64,000 nucleotides of DNA from Artemisia argyi. Its lineage: Eukaryota; Streptophyta; Magnoliopsida; Asterales; Asteraceae. The DNA lies in contig CM060708.1 of the NCBI GenBank assembly GCA_030686995.1, positions 186,926,749 through 186,990,748 of the forward strand, read 5' to 3'. Shown piece by piece: positions 43,368 through 55,887 of this stretch. Under the pieces are notes generated by a model, which was not told where the DNA came from, ran no database searches, and worked only from the letters and a program-made list of their open reading frames with translations. How positions within the stretch are numbered: the first letter of the stretch is position 1; every line of letters begins with the position of its first letter. Position numbers and translations under genes: made by a program.

Positions 43368-44798
43368 TGATGCGTAGGAATTGCACCAGGTTTTACCTCT
43401 CGAGGGATCTCGAGAAGCTTACAACCCCCACCAGGCAGTGTACCTGATCGTTGTAGTATAGTATAGTGACAAGTACCGGGGGATTGATCGTTCAACTCAG
43501 GAATATTGTCGCTAGGATTAGAAAGCCTAAAAACTAGGTCTAGAGGTGAGGGATGATTCTTTTCGTATTTTTATATTTTTATAAAAGCAATTAAAAATCT
43601 CGGGTTTTAGAGGAGTGGGCGGAATTAGTTGCTAGTCAACTAACCCAATAACTAAGATGCAATCAAAATAAAATAACAAAAATGTAAATTAAACTAATTA
43701 CTAATATGGTGTGAACAATAGATGGGAGAATTGTGTTTACTTAGATTTCACTACTCCCTAGATATCTTTTGCAGGTTAATTGTTTGTTACAGTTGCGTGG
43801 ATGACGGGTTATATTCCTTAATACCAATCGTGGGGTGGCGTACGCACTTCCCCAACTCTATAAGCTCCTACTTCACTCCTACGTCGAGCCTGCAAGAAGC
43901 TCCTAACATGGGATCACTAGAATTCGCTCATGCATTAAATACAACCATAAAAACCATAGTACGCATTGGTTCATGTTTCTTAAGACGTTCAAGCAAGTTA
44001 CACAATGGAGATCTGCCAGTTTTCTTAAGCCTAACATTGAAATCATTCATCCATTACAACTATAAACAAACAATCAACCTATAATCAACATCTAGGTTTC
44101 ATTACATCTAAGCAAACACACAAAAGATCTAGCTTAGCATGTTAAAATTAAGACAAGCGTAAGATATATTCAAACAACACATAGACATATTGAATGAAAA
44201 GGGATACTTATCTCAATTGAACATAAAGGGTTTCAAGGGGTGAAAACCCTTGAAAATACTGTAAAAGTCGTGCTAGGGTTTATTAAGTTCGACCCTAAAA
44301 TTCTCCTCTCCCTAGAATGAAAATTACAAAGACTATATATAGATTTACTAAGGTGACGGCGTCAAGAAGAAAGTTCTGACGCCGTCAACCCGCTGCCAAA
44401 AATATAATCGGATTGCCTAGATCCAGATCTGACGCCGTCATGTGTAATGTTGCTCTGGGCCGTCACCACTTTTACTCTTGACGCGCTTGCCTTGACGCCG
44501 TCACATTTTCTCTGGTACGTCACCAAAATTGCTCTTGACGCCGTCACAAAATTGCTCTTGACGCCGTCACAAAATTGCTCTTGACGCCGTCAGGTACTGT
44601 TCCCAGCAAGGAAAATCAAGACTTTGCCGTTTTCTTCACTTTTATGCTCCAAAAACGTCCAAAATGCTTCCTTTTCCAGAATTCACTCCCAAAGTACCTA
44701 AAATCACAAAAGGAACGATTTAGGGCAATATTTGATCAAATAAATTCAAATTCCGGCTTAAATGACCCCCTAAAAACGGATAATTTTTCGCCTCATCA
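43368..44798 (-). repeat. E2 3' LTR (left copy)
   Basis: Contains a run of TGACGCCGTCA motifs (44350-44592) next to a TATATATA box (about 44334-44341). A 120-aa plus-strand frame within it is mirrored in the other LTR and is not a gene. Confidence 0.95.
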
Positions 44799-47291
44799 TA
44801 TACCCTTACACTTGAGATTTGCTTGTCCTCAAGCAGATGCGCTTTTATTCTAGTCAAAATACAAGTTAGGGGTCATTTAACACTAATATAAAAGTAATTA
44901 CAACAAATAATCGTTCCACTAAAGAGCAAAGACAAGCACGAAGGTCATATACTAGCACCTCACAAATAGTGTTTAGATACTCACATCTCTCGGGTGTAAT
45001 AAAGTATATATCACAATATGGAAATGGAAAACATCTCTCACTACCTGTCATAGCAAAATAGATTACCATAGGCTTGGGAAAGGATCAAACCTCCACCACA
45101 TGGCGTAAGCACCTAGGATAAACTATCAAAGAGGTCTTTTAAAGGGTTATAACGTTAGGTGTAGGGATATGGAATACACTGTTTTGTTGGATATAGGCAA
45201 TCTTTACTGGTGGCGAGTTAATAATCTTGATTAATTACATGTACAATATGGCGTTGCTAAGCCAAGACTAGACTCGACTTAAGCTAATAAATGAAAAATA
45301 ACAAAAACATAAAACAAACATAGAATGAAATGGGATGGTAGTCCGTATGTTTTTTCTTTTATCTCTTTTTTTTATTTTTTTTTAATTTTTTCGTTTTTTT
45401 TTTTATTTTTTTTATTTATTTATTTATTTTTTTTGTTTTTTTTTGTTTTTGCATACACTCTTACCCTACCATCCAAAATAATACATCATAGGGAATGAAA
45501 ATTCCCCTTACACTTGAATTTTTACATACTTTACAATAAACTAATCTAATGACTCGAATCAAGATAATCAAAACACTTGGAGTACTTTTAAGATTAAAGC
45601 ACATATGGGGGTAGTAATATGATGTTCTTCCCTATTACTCCATAACATTAGTACTTTACCCATGAGTCCCAATTGTCCCAAAACAATATGTACAAGGATA
45701 TGACTCGACTTAGATAATTAACTAAGGGTTTAAACAAATAACAATAATGCACTAAAGATGAGTGCATACACAGAAGGCTAAGGCGATTTGGGTGTACATT
45801 TAAGTGGGGTGTAACAAATTCTTCCTTTAAGTAAGATGCTTAAAGTTAGAAATGAAAAGATAAGCTCAGAGGGGTGTACTAGGGGTTTCGTATACTAAAA
45901 ATGAGTACAACGCTAATGTGTGGGAAAAATTAATTGACTTAACTAGCCAAGTAATATGACTTAAATGGTCAAGTAATTATGATACGGGTTTAACACAAGG
46001 GTGATCCTAATGCCTCTTATCATGTAGTAAATCCTACTACGAATGTAGTCTCACTAGCGGTCTCGGGATGCATCACTAACGTAAGTTCTAGAATCTAAAT
46101 GCTACCGGTACACTCATAAGCACTAATAGTAAATGCTTTTTCTATCAAATCTAAAGGCGAACCTCACATATTTGAGTGGAAAATTTTTCTGAATGATACG
46201 GTTTTGTGCTAGTCATACGACTCCTATCCTTGAGATGCTTGTTATGGCTAAAGTTTCACTCCTAAATGTTGTAAAAAAATTTAAATTTGGCGCTAAAATT
46301 ACACTAACAAGTATTTATCATAGTTTTATTACACACCTACCATCAAACAAACAAACTCAAGTAAAAGTGTATACTATAAGGTATCATCATTTTACCCTCC
46401 CCTTACACTTAGGATGAACATTGTCCCCAATGTTCAATTAAAGATTGTAAAAGTAACATAGGTAAAAGAATGAAATCAAATACTCCCCTGATTCACTCGG
46501 TATGGATAGTGTGGTAACAAGGTTAGATTTTCCTCCAAGAAAATGAACCATCAAAGCTTCCCTTCCAGAAATATAAATCATCTTCTTGTCATACATAACC
46601 TGTTAAACCTGAGAAAACAAACAAGGTAACCTCGCGTAAAATCGGCGGCAATCTATATATAATAACAAATCCTAGAAAACAAAGTAAGATATAATGCTTG
46701 TGGAATGAATGTTTGCAGATTTCCTGGAGTTTATAAAACTAAAGATTCAACAAAAAGTTTAAGACCCCGTTAGTAAAACAAAACTAGCAAAATTTCCAGA
46801 TTTTTACACATGACGCCGTCAGGAATTTCTTCCTGACGCCGTCAGAAGTGACCTGAAGAAATTCTTACGTTAAGTTTCCGGAAAATTTCTGGAAAAACTT
46901 ATGTCTTACTTCCTGAAAAATCCTGCAAAACATCATTATGACTCGATACAAGCATTTGACTCTAACAAATACGAATATACATGTTCATTTAATATTGTGG
47001 AGAATCATGATCGGTTTTGTTTCTTAAAAACATATTTGGAGTTTCCCCTTACACTTATCTTTTGCGAAATACCTTTGGATGAAGTTAAGACAAAGCCAAA
47101 CGACAAAATAAAGTATTTTCACCATTTTATTTTTGAAACATGATCTACCAACAATAAAAAAAAATAAAGCATGCATACGGAAACAAATAACAATCAAACA
47201 AATTAAAAAATCACACAAAGCATGGGTTGCCTCCCAAGAAGTGCTTTTCTTTATTTACGAGTCTTGTAGCTAGACTCAAGGTCATGGGTTA
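44799..47291 (-). other. E2 3' non-coding region
   Basis: 2.5 kb without a gene. It is the reverse complement of most of E1 52011-54462, so both elements share it. The shared AAGTGTAAGGGG-type purine motif occurs (minus strand) at about 44800, 45510, 46400 and 47048. A T-rich low-complexity stretch lies at 45350-45450. Two further TGACGCCGTCA motifs lie near 46812 and 46834. Confidence 0.75.
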
Positions 47292-47876
47292 CTACGTGAC
47301 CTCATCGTCAAATGTTAAATGCTCCTCACAAATCATTTCATTACTATTTTCTTGATAATGTTTTACACGTTGTATGTTGACAGTAAATTCTCTACTTTCA
47401 TCGTCTAGTAACACAACAGCTCCAGTTTTAGAGGAACTTTTTACCGTAAATGGCCCATACCATCTAGACTTGAGTTTCCCTGGAAATAACCTTAACCAAG
47501 AGTTGTACAATAGGACTTTGTCCCCTTCTGAAAATTCCTTAGGTTTCTTAATTCGTTGGTCATGCCATCTTTTTTCCCTCTCCTTATATGTAATGGAAGA
47601 CTCATACGGTTCTAATCTTAGCTCATCAAGCTCATGTAGTTGCAAGAACCTATTTGTTCCGGCAATTTTATAATCTAAATTACATGCCTTAAGTGCCCAA
47701 TAAGCCTTATGTTCTAGTTCTATCGGAAGGTGACATGCCTTACCATACACCATGCGGAACGGGGTCGTTCCAATAGGTGTCATGTAGGCAGTTCGAAATG
47801 CCCATAAGGCCTCATCGAGTTTAAATGACCAGTCTTTTATATTCTGACTAACCGTTTTTTCTAGTATTCTTTTAAT
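47292..47876 (-). pseudogene. E2 integrase C-terminal part
   Basis: The frame begins next to the E1 left target duplication (47877-47881) and reads [49 protein letters not shown], then a chromodomain-less C-terminus ([23 protein letters not shown]), stopping at 47292. It is the continuation of the integrase cut at 55888 by E1. The part itself is open. Confidence 0.88.
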
Positions 47877-48087
47877 AGCCCTGATGAGGTGAAAAATGAA
47901 CCACTTTTAGGGGGTCATTTAAGCCCGGAATTGAATTTATTTGATCAAATATTGCCCTAAATCGTTCCTTTTGTGATTTTAGGTACTTTGTGAGTGAATT
48001 CTGGAAAAGGAAGCAATTCGGACGTTTTTGGAGCATAAAAGTGAAGAAAACGGCAAAGACTTAATTTTCCGTGCTGAGAACAGTACC

Positions 48088-48303
48088 TGACGGCGTCAAG
48101 AGGAAGATCATGACGGCGTCAAGAGTAAAAACCATGATGACCCAGTGAAAACCTGAAGGCGTCACAACAAGGGCGTCAAGAGTTAATATGGTGATGGCCT
48201 GCATAAGGGATACACATGACGGCGTCAGACCCAGATCTAGGCAGTCCGAGAAACTATTTGGCGGCGAGATGACGGCGTCAGACTTTTGTTCTTGACGCCG
48301 TCA
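48088..48303. repeat. TGACGGCGTCA palindrome array in E1 5' LTR
   Basis: Perfect units at 48088, about 48110, 48218, 48268 and 48292, with degenerate units between (for example TGAAGGCGTCA and TGATGGCC). In the 3' LTR copy (54668-54885) several of the degenerate ones are intact, so the 5' copy has lost sites by single changes. Each unit is two TGACG cores in inverted orientation around one base. Confidence 0.85.
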
Positions 48304-48315
48304 CCTATCAAAATC

Positions 48316-48323
48316 TATATATA
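48316..48323 (+). promoter_or_regulatory. TATA box of E1 5' LTR
   Basis: TATATATA about 13 bp after the last TGACGCCGTCA unit. The equivalent in the E2 5' LTR is at 61735-61742 (minus strand). Confidence 0.7.
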
Positions 48324-49307
48324 GTTTTCTATTTTTCATTCATTAAAGAGGAACTTGTGTGGAAAAAACTAGGGCCGAACTTTGTAAACCCTAGGTCGTA
48401 TTTTACAGTATTTTCAAGGGTTTTCACCCCTTGAATCCTTTCATGTTCTATTGAGATAAGTCTTCTTTCAATTCAATCAATATGTCTATGTGTTGTTTGA
48501 ATATATCTTATGCTTGTCTTGATTTCAACATGCTAGGCTAGATCTATATTGTGTTTGCTTAGATGTAATGAAACCTAGATGTTAATTATGTGTTGATTAC
48601 TTGTTTGTGGTTGTATTGGATGAATGATTTAAATGTTAGGCTTAAGAAAACTGGCAGATCTCCATTGTGTAACATGCTTGAACGTCTTAGGAAACATGAA
48701 CCGATGTGTACTAGGTTTTATTGGTTGTATTTAATGCATGAGCAAATTCTAGTGATCCCATGTTAGGAGCTTCTTAGCCGGCTCGACATAGGAGTGAAGT
48801 AGGCGCTCATAGGATTGGGGAAGTAAGTATGCCACCCCATGAATGGTACTAAAGAATACAATCCGTCATCCACGCAATTATAACAAGTAATTAACGTGTA
48901 AAAGATATCTAGGGAGTAGTGAAATATAAGTAAACACAATTTTCCCACATATTGCTCACAACTCTAGTTAATTTAGTTTTATTTTCATTTTTAGTATTTT
49001 ATTTTGATTGCATTTTAGTACTGGGTTAGTTGACTAGCAACTAATTCCGCCCAACTCCTTCAAACCCGAGATTTTTACTTGCTTTCATAAAAATATAAAA
49101 ATACAAAAAGAATCATCCCTCATCTCTAGACCCAGTCTTTAGGTTTTCTAATCCTAGCGACACTATTCCTAGCTGAACGATCAATCCCCCGGTACTTGTC
49201 ATTATACTATACTACATCGATCAGGTACACTGCCTGGTGGGGGTTGTAAGCTTCTCGAGATCCCTCGAGAGGTAAAGCCTGGTGCAATCCTTACGCTACC
49301 AAGTTTT

Positions 49308-49326
49308 TGGCGCCGCAGCCCGGGGA
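49308..49326 (+). other. E1 primer-binding site
   Basis: TGGCGCCGCAGCCCGGGGA, six bases after the LTR. It is close to the tRNA-Asp complement (TGGCGCCGTTGCCGGGGA) used by Athila-type elements, with small differences. E2 has the same site at 60733-60750. Confidence 0.85.
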
Positions 49327-49471
49327 ATAGTTATTGTCTAGGTTAGAATCTCTTTTTATTAGGTCTACTTGCTAGATTCCTTTCTAGTAAGATTTTATTT
49401 TTATTTTTAGGTTCTCTTTAGTCTATCTATTTCTTCGTGTTTTTGTTCGTAACTCTTCACCATCCGACATC

Positions 49472-50733
49472 ATGGACGATGGTAACATCTTTGAACCCAT
49501 CATCCCACCACAACAAAACCCACCTCTAGATAACCAACCTCTTAGGCCCCGAACCTTAGGAGAGTACTCCCGACCTAGCTACCAAGGCTATCGAAACACT
49601 ATTGAGCTCACCCAAGGAGCCAATGTGACCCCCTTGCGATCCGACACCATCCGGTTGGTGCAAAGCGGATGTGCATTCCATGGACTTCGTTCCGAAGATC
49701 CAAATCAACATCTCAAGGACTTCCTTAAAATCGTAGATTCTATAGGCCTTGATGTTACAACTAGAGAGTCAACCCGATTACGCCTATTCTAATTCTCTCT
49801 ACGTGATCAAGCTAGCCAATGGCTTGAGCGTTTATCCGCGGGATCCATCACCTCATGGGATGATCTCACCACTCGTTTCCTTGCTCAATTTTTCCCACCG
49901 GGGAGAACTACCAAGCTTAGAAATGACATCTTGATGTTCCAACAACGTCAAAATGAAACTCTATATGAAGCATGGACTCGTTTCAAGGACTTACTCAAAA
50001 AAGTCCCTCATCATGGCATAGATCTTTGGCTCCAAGTCCAAATCTTCTATGACCATATCGATCTCTCCACAAGGCGAGCCATTGACCAATCGGCCGGTGG
50101 TAAGCTACGTGATCTAAGTGCGGAACAATCATGGGAATTCATAGAAGATCTTGCTCTCTATGACAACGAAAGTTGGAATGATCCCCGTGATTTGAACAAA
50201 ACGGTCAAGGCAATATCTTTGCCTTCGAACAACTCTAGCACTCCCGACCGTAGGATCATGGAACTTGAGGACCAAGTCAAGTTTCTCATGAAATCTTACG
50301 AAGCTCCTAAGCCTTCAAGCCAAGTGAACAAAATCACTTCTTCATGCGAATTATGTAGTGGTCCCCATGACACTCGTGATTGTGTGGAACTCCCCGGAAC
50401 ATCTTTTGCGGACTATGCATCCTCGCATACCGACGAAGCGGGAGATAAGTGGTACACTTTCAAACCCGAGCCAAACCCTATGGTGATTCCTACAACCCAT
50501 CTTGGAAAAATCACCCAAACCTTAGGTGGAAACAAAATCAAGCCAATTCTTCCAATCCGCCTAATCGTTACCAACCAAATGGTCCACCCTCCAACCGTAC
50601 TTTCAACAACAATGCTTCTAACAACTATGGTAGTACCAACAATCTTGAAGGATTGATGTCTAAGTTTATGGCGTCTCAAGAAGCTCGCATATCTAAGTTT
50701 GAAGCCGATTCAAACAAAAGCAAAGCGAGATGA
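49472..50733 (+). pseudogene. E1 gag, broken
   Basis: Starts MDDGNIFEPIIPPQQNPP at 49472. The retrotrans_gag core follows (LVQSGCAFHGL, HLKDFLKIVDSIG, then SLRDQASQWLERL, FLAQFFPPGRTTKLRNDI, ETLYEAWTRFKDLLKKVPHHGI). A TAA at 49790-49792 breaks the frame between LRLF and FSLRD. A 1-nt frameshift near 50475-50480 shifts into the frame that ends at 50733, and another near 50700-50728 leads into the protease frame. A CCHC-like finger is incomplete (CELCSGPHDTRDC). The gag differs from E2's at most positions while keeping the fold motifs, so it has a separate history. Confidence 0.85.
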
Positions 50734-52010
50734 CCACCAAAATTGACACATTGTTGAAAGTTCTCAATGACCGAGAAATGGGAGCACTCCCAAGCGACAC
50801 AGTCAAGAACCCGAAACTAAACGTTAATTCCATATCATCAGTTTCATCACCCACTTCTTGTCCGCAATACTACTCGGTTAAATCAACGAGCACGTGTTTC
50901 AAGCAAAACCAAATTCTTCAAAAGGACCAATCGAATAAAACACCCGATATAAAACCGGTCAAAAGCATAGTTGAAACACCTCCCACGCAAGACCTTGACG
51001 ATGAATTCAAGGAGCTTCACCTTGAATGCCCCGTCATTGATGTCTTAGCCCGTGCTCCCTACTATAGTGCCCTCCTAGAAAAGTATGAGAAGTTTAAACT
51101 AGGTAAAAATGGGACAACCTTCGTTCAAAACAAGTTGCCTAAAAAGCTTGATGATCCGGGTATATTTGTTTTGCCTTGTAAGATAGGAAGATCCGAAGCT
51201 TTCGACACACTAGCCGATTTAGGGTCAAGCCTCAACTTGATTCCCTTATCCCTTTTCACCACTCTCAAGCTAGGAAAGTTAGAGGAGATGGAGGTATTGA
51301 TAGGTCTAGCGGATGGAAGTATTGCCCACCCGGTTGGAATGATTAAGGATGTAGTTGTTCACGTAGGGAAGTTAACTATCTTAGCGGACTTTCACGTCCT
51401 AGACATGGTTAGTGACACTACATGCCCATTGTTGGTAGGAAGAGGATTTTTAGCAACCGCTAGTGCCATGATAGATTGTAAGGAGTCTAAGATAGCGGTA
51501 GGTGAGGGCGACACTTGGTCGGTATACGATGTTAAGAAACATAGCTATGATTGTGAGGATGAACCGACACCACATTGGGTTGAGATGAATAGGAGACCAT
51601 CTAGATATGGACCTTGGATAGAAAGGAACTTTATAGGACCTCAACGCCCATTCTATCTAGAAAAAGATTTCATCGAAAAGACACATTCGGTGGAACAACT
51701 CATAGCTAGAGATGAAGAGCTAGATCCTTTTGAGGACCCCTTAGTCTTTAGGAAGATGATTGAGTTCTTAAGCATAATGCCTATTAATATAGAGATGAAT
51801 AAGTGGAAAAGAGAGGGAGATAAGTGTAAATGGAGGTGGGACAAGCCACCTAAAGAAGGTGACGGGTCATGGCATATGAAGATGACTTTGTATGATCCGG
51901 ATGGAGAGAAGTTTGAAAGGTCATACCGTACTAAGAAAACCGATAGGAAGTTAAAACCTAAGTTTGATCCCAAAGATGTCCTCAATGAGGAACTCACCCG
52001 TATCACGTAG
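50730..52010 (+). CDS. E1 gag C-terminal/protease ORF
   Basis: 426 aa, open, from MTTKIDTLLKVLNDREMG. Residues of about 85-230 are a retropepsin-like domain: FDTLADLGSSLNLIPLSLF holds the active-site-like D-L-G-S (Athila elements usually have DLGAS), and CPLLVGRGFLATASAMIDC is the second conserved strand of the fold. The C-terminal 190 residues (KWKREGDKCKWRWDKPP, then a basic end) have no enzyme motif, and the frame stops at 52010 with no RT after it. The product would be a gag-protease fusion end that matures particles. It overlaps the preceding gag frame by 4 bp; the original was probably one frame. Confidence 0.8.
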   Translation: MTTKIDTLLKVLNDREMGALPSDTVKNPKLNVNSISSVSSPTSCPQYYSVKSTSTCFKQNQILQKDQSNKTPDIKPVKSIVETPPTQDLDDEFKELHLECPVIDVLARAPYYSALLEKYEKFKLGKNGTTFVQNKLPKKLDDPGIFVLPCKIGRSEAFDTLADLGSSLNLIPLSLFTTLKLGKLEEMEVLIGLADGSIAHPVGMIKDVVVHVGKLTILADFHVLDMVSDTTCPLLVGRGFLATASAMIDCKESKIAVGEGDTWSVYDVKKHSYDCEDEPTPHWVEMNRRPSRYGPWIERNFIGPQRPFYLEKDFIEKTHSVEQLIARDEELDPFEDPLVFRKMIEFLSIMPINIEMNKWKREGDKCKWRWDKPPKEGDGSWHMKMTLYDPDGEKFERSYRTKKTDRKLKPKFDPKDVLNEELTRIT

Positions 52011-54462
52011 TAACCCATGACCTTGAGTCTAGCTACAAGACTCGTAAATAAAGAAAAGCGCTTCTTGGGAGGCAACCCATGTTTTATGTGATTTTTATTT
52101 TGTTTGTTTGTTATTTGCTTCTGTATGCATGCTTTATTTTTATTGTTGGTAGATCATGTTTCAAAACTAAAATAGTGGAAATACTTTATTTTGTTGTTTG
52201 GCCTAGTCTTAACTTCACCCAAAGGTATTTTTGCAAAAGATAAGTGTAAGGGGAAACCCCAAATATGTTTTTAAGAAATAAAAACCGATCATGATTCTCC
52301 ACAATATTAAGTGAACATGTATATTCGTATTTGTTAGAGTCAAATGCTTGTATCAAGTTATAATAAGTTTTGCAGGATTTTCCAGGAAGTAGGACCAAGT
52401 TTTTCCAAAAATTTTCCGGAAACTTAACATAAGAATTTCTGCAGGTCACTTCTGACGGCGTCACGCGTTTACTCTTAACGGCGTCACGTGTAAAAATCTG
52501 GAAATTTTACCAGTTTTGTTTTTCTAACAGAGTCTTAAAGTTTTTGTTGAATTATTAGTTTTATAATCTCCAGGAAATCTGCAAACATCATTCCACAAGC
52601 ATTATATCTTATTTTGTTTTCTAGGATTTGTTAGCATATATAGATTGCCGCCGATTTTACGCGAGGTTGCCTTGTCTGTTTTCTCAGGTTTTACAGGTTA
52701 TGTATGACTAGAAGATGATTATTATTCTGGAAGGGAAGCTTTGATTGTTCATTTTCTTGGAGGAAGATCTAACCTGGCCACCTTATTATCCATACCGAGC
52801 GAATCAGGGGAGTATTTGATTTATTCGTTTTACTTATTTCACTTTTATATTCTTTACTTGAACATTGGGGACAATGTTCATCCTAAGTGTAAGGGGAGGG
52901 TAAAATGATGATACTTTACAGATACACTTTCGCTTGAGTTTGTTTGTTTGACAGTAGATGTGTAATAAAACTATGAGAAATACTTGTTAGTGCAATTTTA
53001 GCGCCAAATTTAAAATTTTTTACAACATTTAGGAGTGAAACTTTAGCCATAGCAAGCGTCTCATGGATAGGAGATTGTATGACTAGCACAAAACCGTACT
53101 ATTCAGAAAAATTTTCCACCCAAATATGTGAGGTTCGCCTTTAGATTTGATAGGAAAAGCATTTACTATTAGTGCTTATGAGTGTACCGGTAGCATTTAG
53201 ATTCTAGAACTTGCGTTAGTGATGCATCCCGAGACCGCTAGTGAGACTACATTCGTGTAGTAGGATTTACTACATGATAAGAGGCATTAGGATCACCCTT
53301 GTGTTAAACCCGTATCATAATCACTTGACCATTTAAGTCATATTACTTGGCTAGTTAAGTCAATTAATTTTTCCCACACCTTAGCGTTGTACTCATTTTT
53401 AGTACACCAAACCCCTAATACACCCCTCGGAGCCTATCTTTTCGTTTCCAACTTTAAGCATCTTACTTAAAGGAAGAATTTGTTACACCCCACTTAAATG
53501 TACACCCAATTGCCTTAGCCTTCCGTGTATGCACTCATCTTTAGTGCATTATTGTTATTTGTTAAACCCTAAGTTAATTATCTAATTGATTACATGGTTG
53601 CTAAGTCGAGTCATATCCTAGTACATATTATTTTGGGACGATTGGGACTCATGGGGAAAGTACTTATTTTATGGAGTAATGGGGAAGAAAATCATATATT
53701 ACCCCATATGTGCGTTAATCTTAAAAGTACTTCAAGTGTTTTGATTTTCTTAATTCGAGTCATTAGATTAGTTTATTGTAAAGTATGTAAAAATTCAAGT
53801 GTAAGGGGAATTTTCATTCCCTATGATGTATTATTTTGGATGGTAGGGTAAGAGTGTATGAAAAAAAAAATCGAAAAAATCAAGAAAAAGAAAAAAAAAT
53901 AGAAAAAGAAAAGAGAAAAAACATACGGACTACCATCCCGTTTCATTTTATGTTTTTTGTTATTTTTCATTTATTAGCTTAAGTCGAGTCTAGTTTTGGC
54001 TTAGCAACGCCATATTGTACATGTAATTAACCAAGATTGTTAACTCGCCACCAGTAAAGACTGCCTATATCCAACAAAACCGTGTATTCCATATCCCTAC
54101 ACCTAACGTTACAACCCTTTAAAAGACCTCTTTGATAGTTTATCCTAGGTGCTTACGCCATGTGGTGGAGGTTTGATCCTTTCCCAAGCCTATGGTAATC
54201 TATTTTGCTATAACAGGTAGTGAGAGATGTTTTCTATTTCCATATTGTGATATATACTTTATTACACCCGAGAGATGTGAGTATCTAAACACTATTTGTG
54301 AGGTGCCAGTATATGACCTCCGTGCTTGTCTTTGGTCTTTAGTGGAACAATTATTTGTTGTAATTACTTTTATATTAGTGTTAAATGACCCCTAACTTGT
54401 ATTTTGACTAGAATAAAAGCGCATTTGCTTGAGGACAAGCAAATCTCAAGTGTAAGGGTATA
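52011..54462 (+). other. E1 3' non-coding region
   Basis: No gene. The purine motif AAGTGTAAGGGGA recurs at about 52241, 52884, 53799 and 54449, the last next to the 3' LTR as the expected plus-strand primer. A GAAAAA-rich low-complexity stretch lies at 53860-53920. Two TGACGGCGTCA-type units lie at about 52452 and 52475. Confidence 0.75.
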
Positions 54463-55882
54463 TGATGAGGCGAAAAATGAACCACTTTTAGGGGGTCATT
54501 TAAGCCCGAAATTGAATTTATTTGATCAAATATTTCCCTAAAACGTTCCTTTTGTGATTTTAGGTACTTTGGGAGTGAATTCTAGAAAAGGAAGCAATTC
54601 GGACGTTTTTGGAGCATAAAAGTGAAGAAAACAGCAAAGACTTAATTTTCCATGCTGAGAACAGTACCTGACGGCGTCTAGAGGAAGATCATGACGGCGT
54701 CAAGAGTAAAAACCATGACGACCCAGTGAAAACCTGACGGCGTCACAACAAGGGCGTCAAGAGTTAATATGGTGACGGCCTGCATAAGGGATACACATGA
54801 CGGCGTCAGACCCAGATCTAGGCAGTCCGAGAAACTATTTGGCGGCGAGATGACGGCGTCAGACTTTTGTTCTTGACGCCGTCACCTATCAAAATCTATA
54901 TATAGTTTTCTATTTTTCATTCATTAAAGAAGAACTTGTGTGGAGAAAACTAGGGCCGAACTTTGTAAACCCTAGGTCGTATTTTACGGTATTTTCAAGG
55001 GTTTTCACCCCTTGAATCCTTTCATGTTCTATTGAGATAAGTCTTCTTTCAATTCAATCAATATGTCTATGTGTTGTTTGAATATATCTTATGCTTGTCT
55101 TGATTTCAACATGCTAGGCTAGATCTATCTTGTGTTTGCTTAGATGTAATGAAACCTAGATGTTAATTATGTGTTGATTACTTGTTTATGGTTGTATTGG
55201 ATGAATAACTTCAATGTTAGGCTTAAGAAAACTGGCAGATCTCCATTGTGTAACATGCTTGAACGTCTTAGGAAACATGAACCGATGTGTACTAGGTTTT
55301 ATTGGTTGTATTTAATGCATGAGCAAATTCTAGTGATCCCATGTTAGGAGCTTCTTAGCCGGCTCGACATAGGAGTGAAGTAGGCGCTTATAGGATTGGG
55401 GAAGTAAGTACGCCACCCCATGAATGGTATTAAGGAATATAATCCGTCATCCACGCAACTATAATAAGTAATTAACGTGTAAAAGATACCTAGGGAGTAG
55501 TGAAATCTAAGTAAACACAATTTTCCCACATATTGCTCACAACTCTAGTTAATTTAGTTTTATTTTCATTTTTAGTATTTTATTTTGATTGCATTTTAGT
55601 ACTGGGTTAGTTGACTAGCAACTAATTCCGCCCAACTCCTTCAAACCCGAGATTTTTACTTGCTTTCATAAAAATATAAAAATACAAAAAGAATCATCCC
55701 TCATTTCTAGACCTAGTCTTTAGGTTTTCTAATCCTAGCGACACTATTCCTAGCTGAACGATCAATCCCCCTGTACTTGTCATTATACTATACTACATCG
55801 ATCAGGTACACTGCCTGGTGGGGGTTGTAAGCTTCTCGAGATCCCTCGAGAGGTAAAGCCTGGTGCAATCCCTACGCTACCA
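54463..55882 (+). repeat. E1 3' LTR
   Basis: 1420 bp, starts TGATGAGGCGAAAAATG and ends CTACGCTACCA; followed by AGCCC at 55883-55887. Confidence 0.95.
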
Positions 55883-55887
55883 AGCCC

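Larger units (their letters stand above)
47882..49301 (+). repeat. E1 5' LTR
   Basis: 1420 bp, starts TGATGAGGTGAAAAATG and ends TTACGCTACCA. TGACGGCGTCA units at 48088-48303 run up to the TATA box. Confidence 0.95.
47882..55882 (+). mobile_element. E1: non-autonomous gag-protease element of the E2 family, 8.0 kb
   Basis: Two LTRs of 1420 bp each, flanked by AGCCC (47877-47881 and 55883-55887). It contains gag and an aspartic protease domain only; no RT, RNase H or integrase is present. LTRs, primer site and the 2.4-kb 3' region match E2 in inverted orientation, but its gag is clearly different from E2's. It presumably depended on enzymes from an E2-like element. LTR copies differ at about 34 positions (near 97.6% identity). 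It is inserted in the integrase of E2. Confidence 0.9.

Noticed and set aside
43722..44084. A 120-aa plus-strand frame, repeated almost identically at 61120-61482
   Set aside because: Both copies lie in the two LTRs of E2 and run antisense to the element. Similarity comes from LTR duplication, not from a gene family.
48088..48303. Regularly recurring palindromes considered as a CRISPR array
   Set aside because: Eukaryotic LTR context, irregular spacing, no uniform spacers and no cas genes.
52011..54462. Search for an env-like ORF in the Athila-like elements
   Set aside because: Neither E1 nor E2 has a frame of reasonable length in the 3' region, and no signal peptide or membrane segment was seen.
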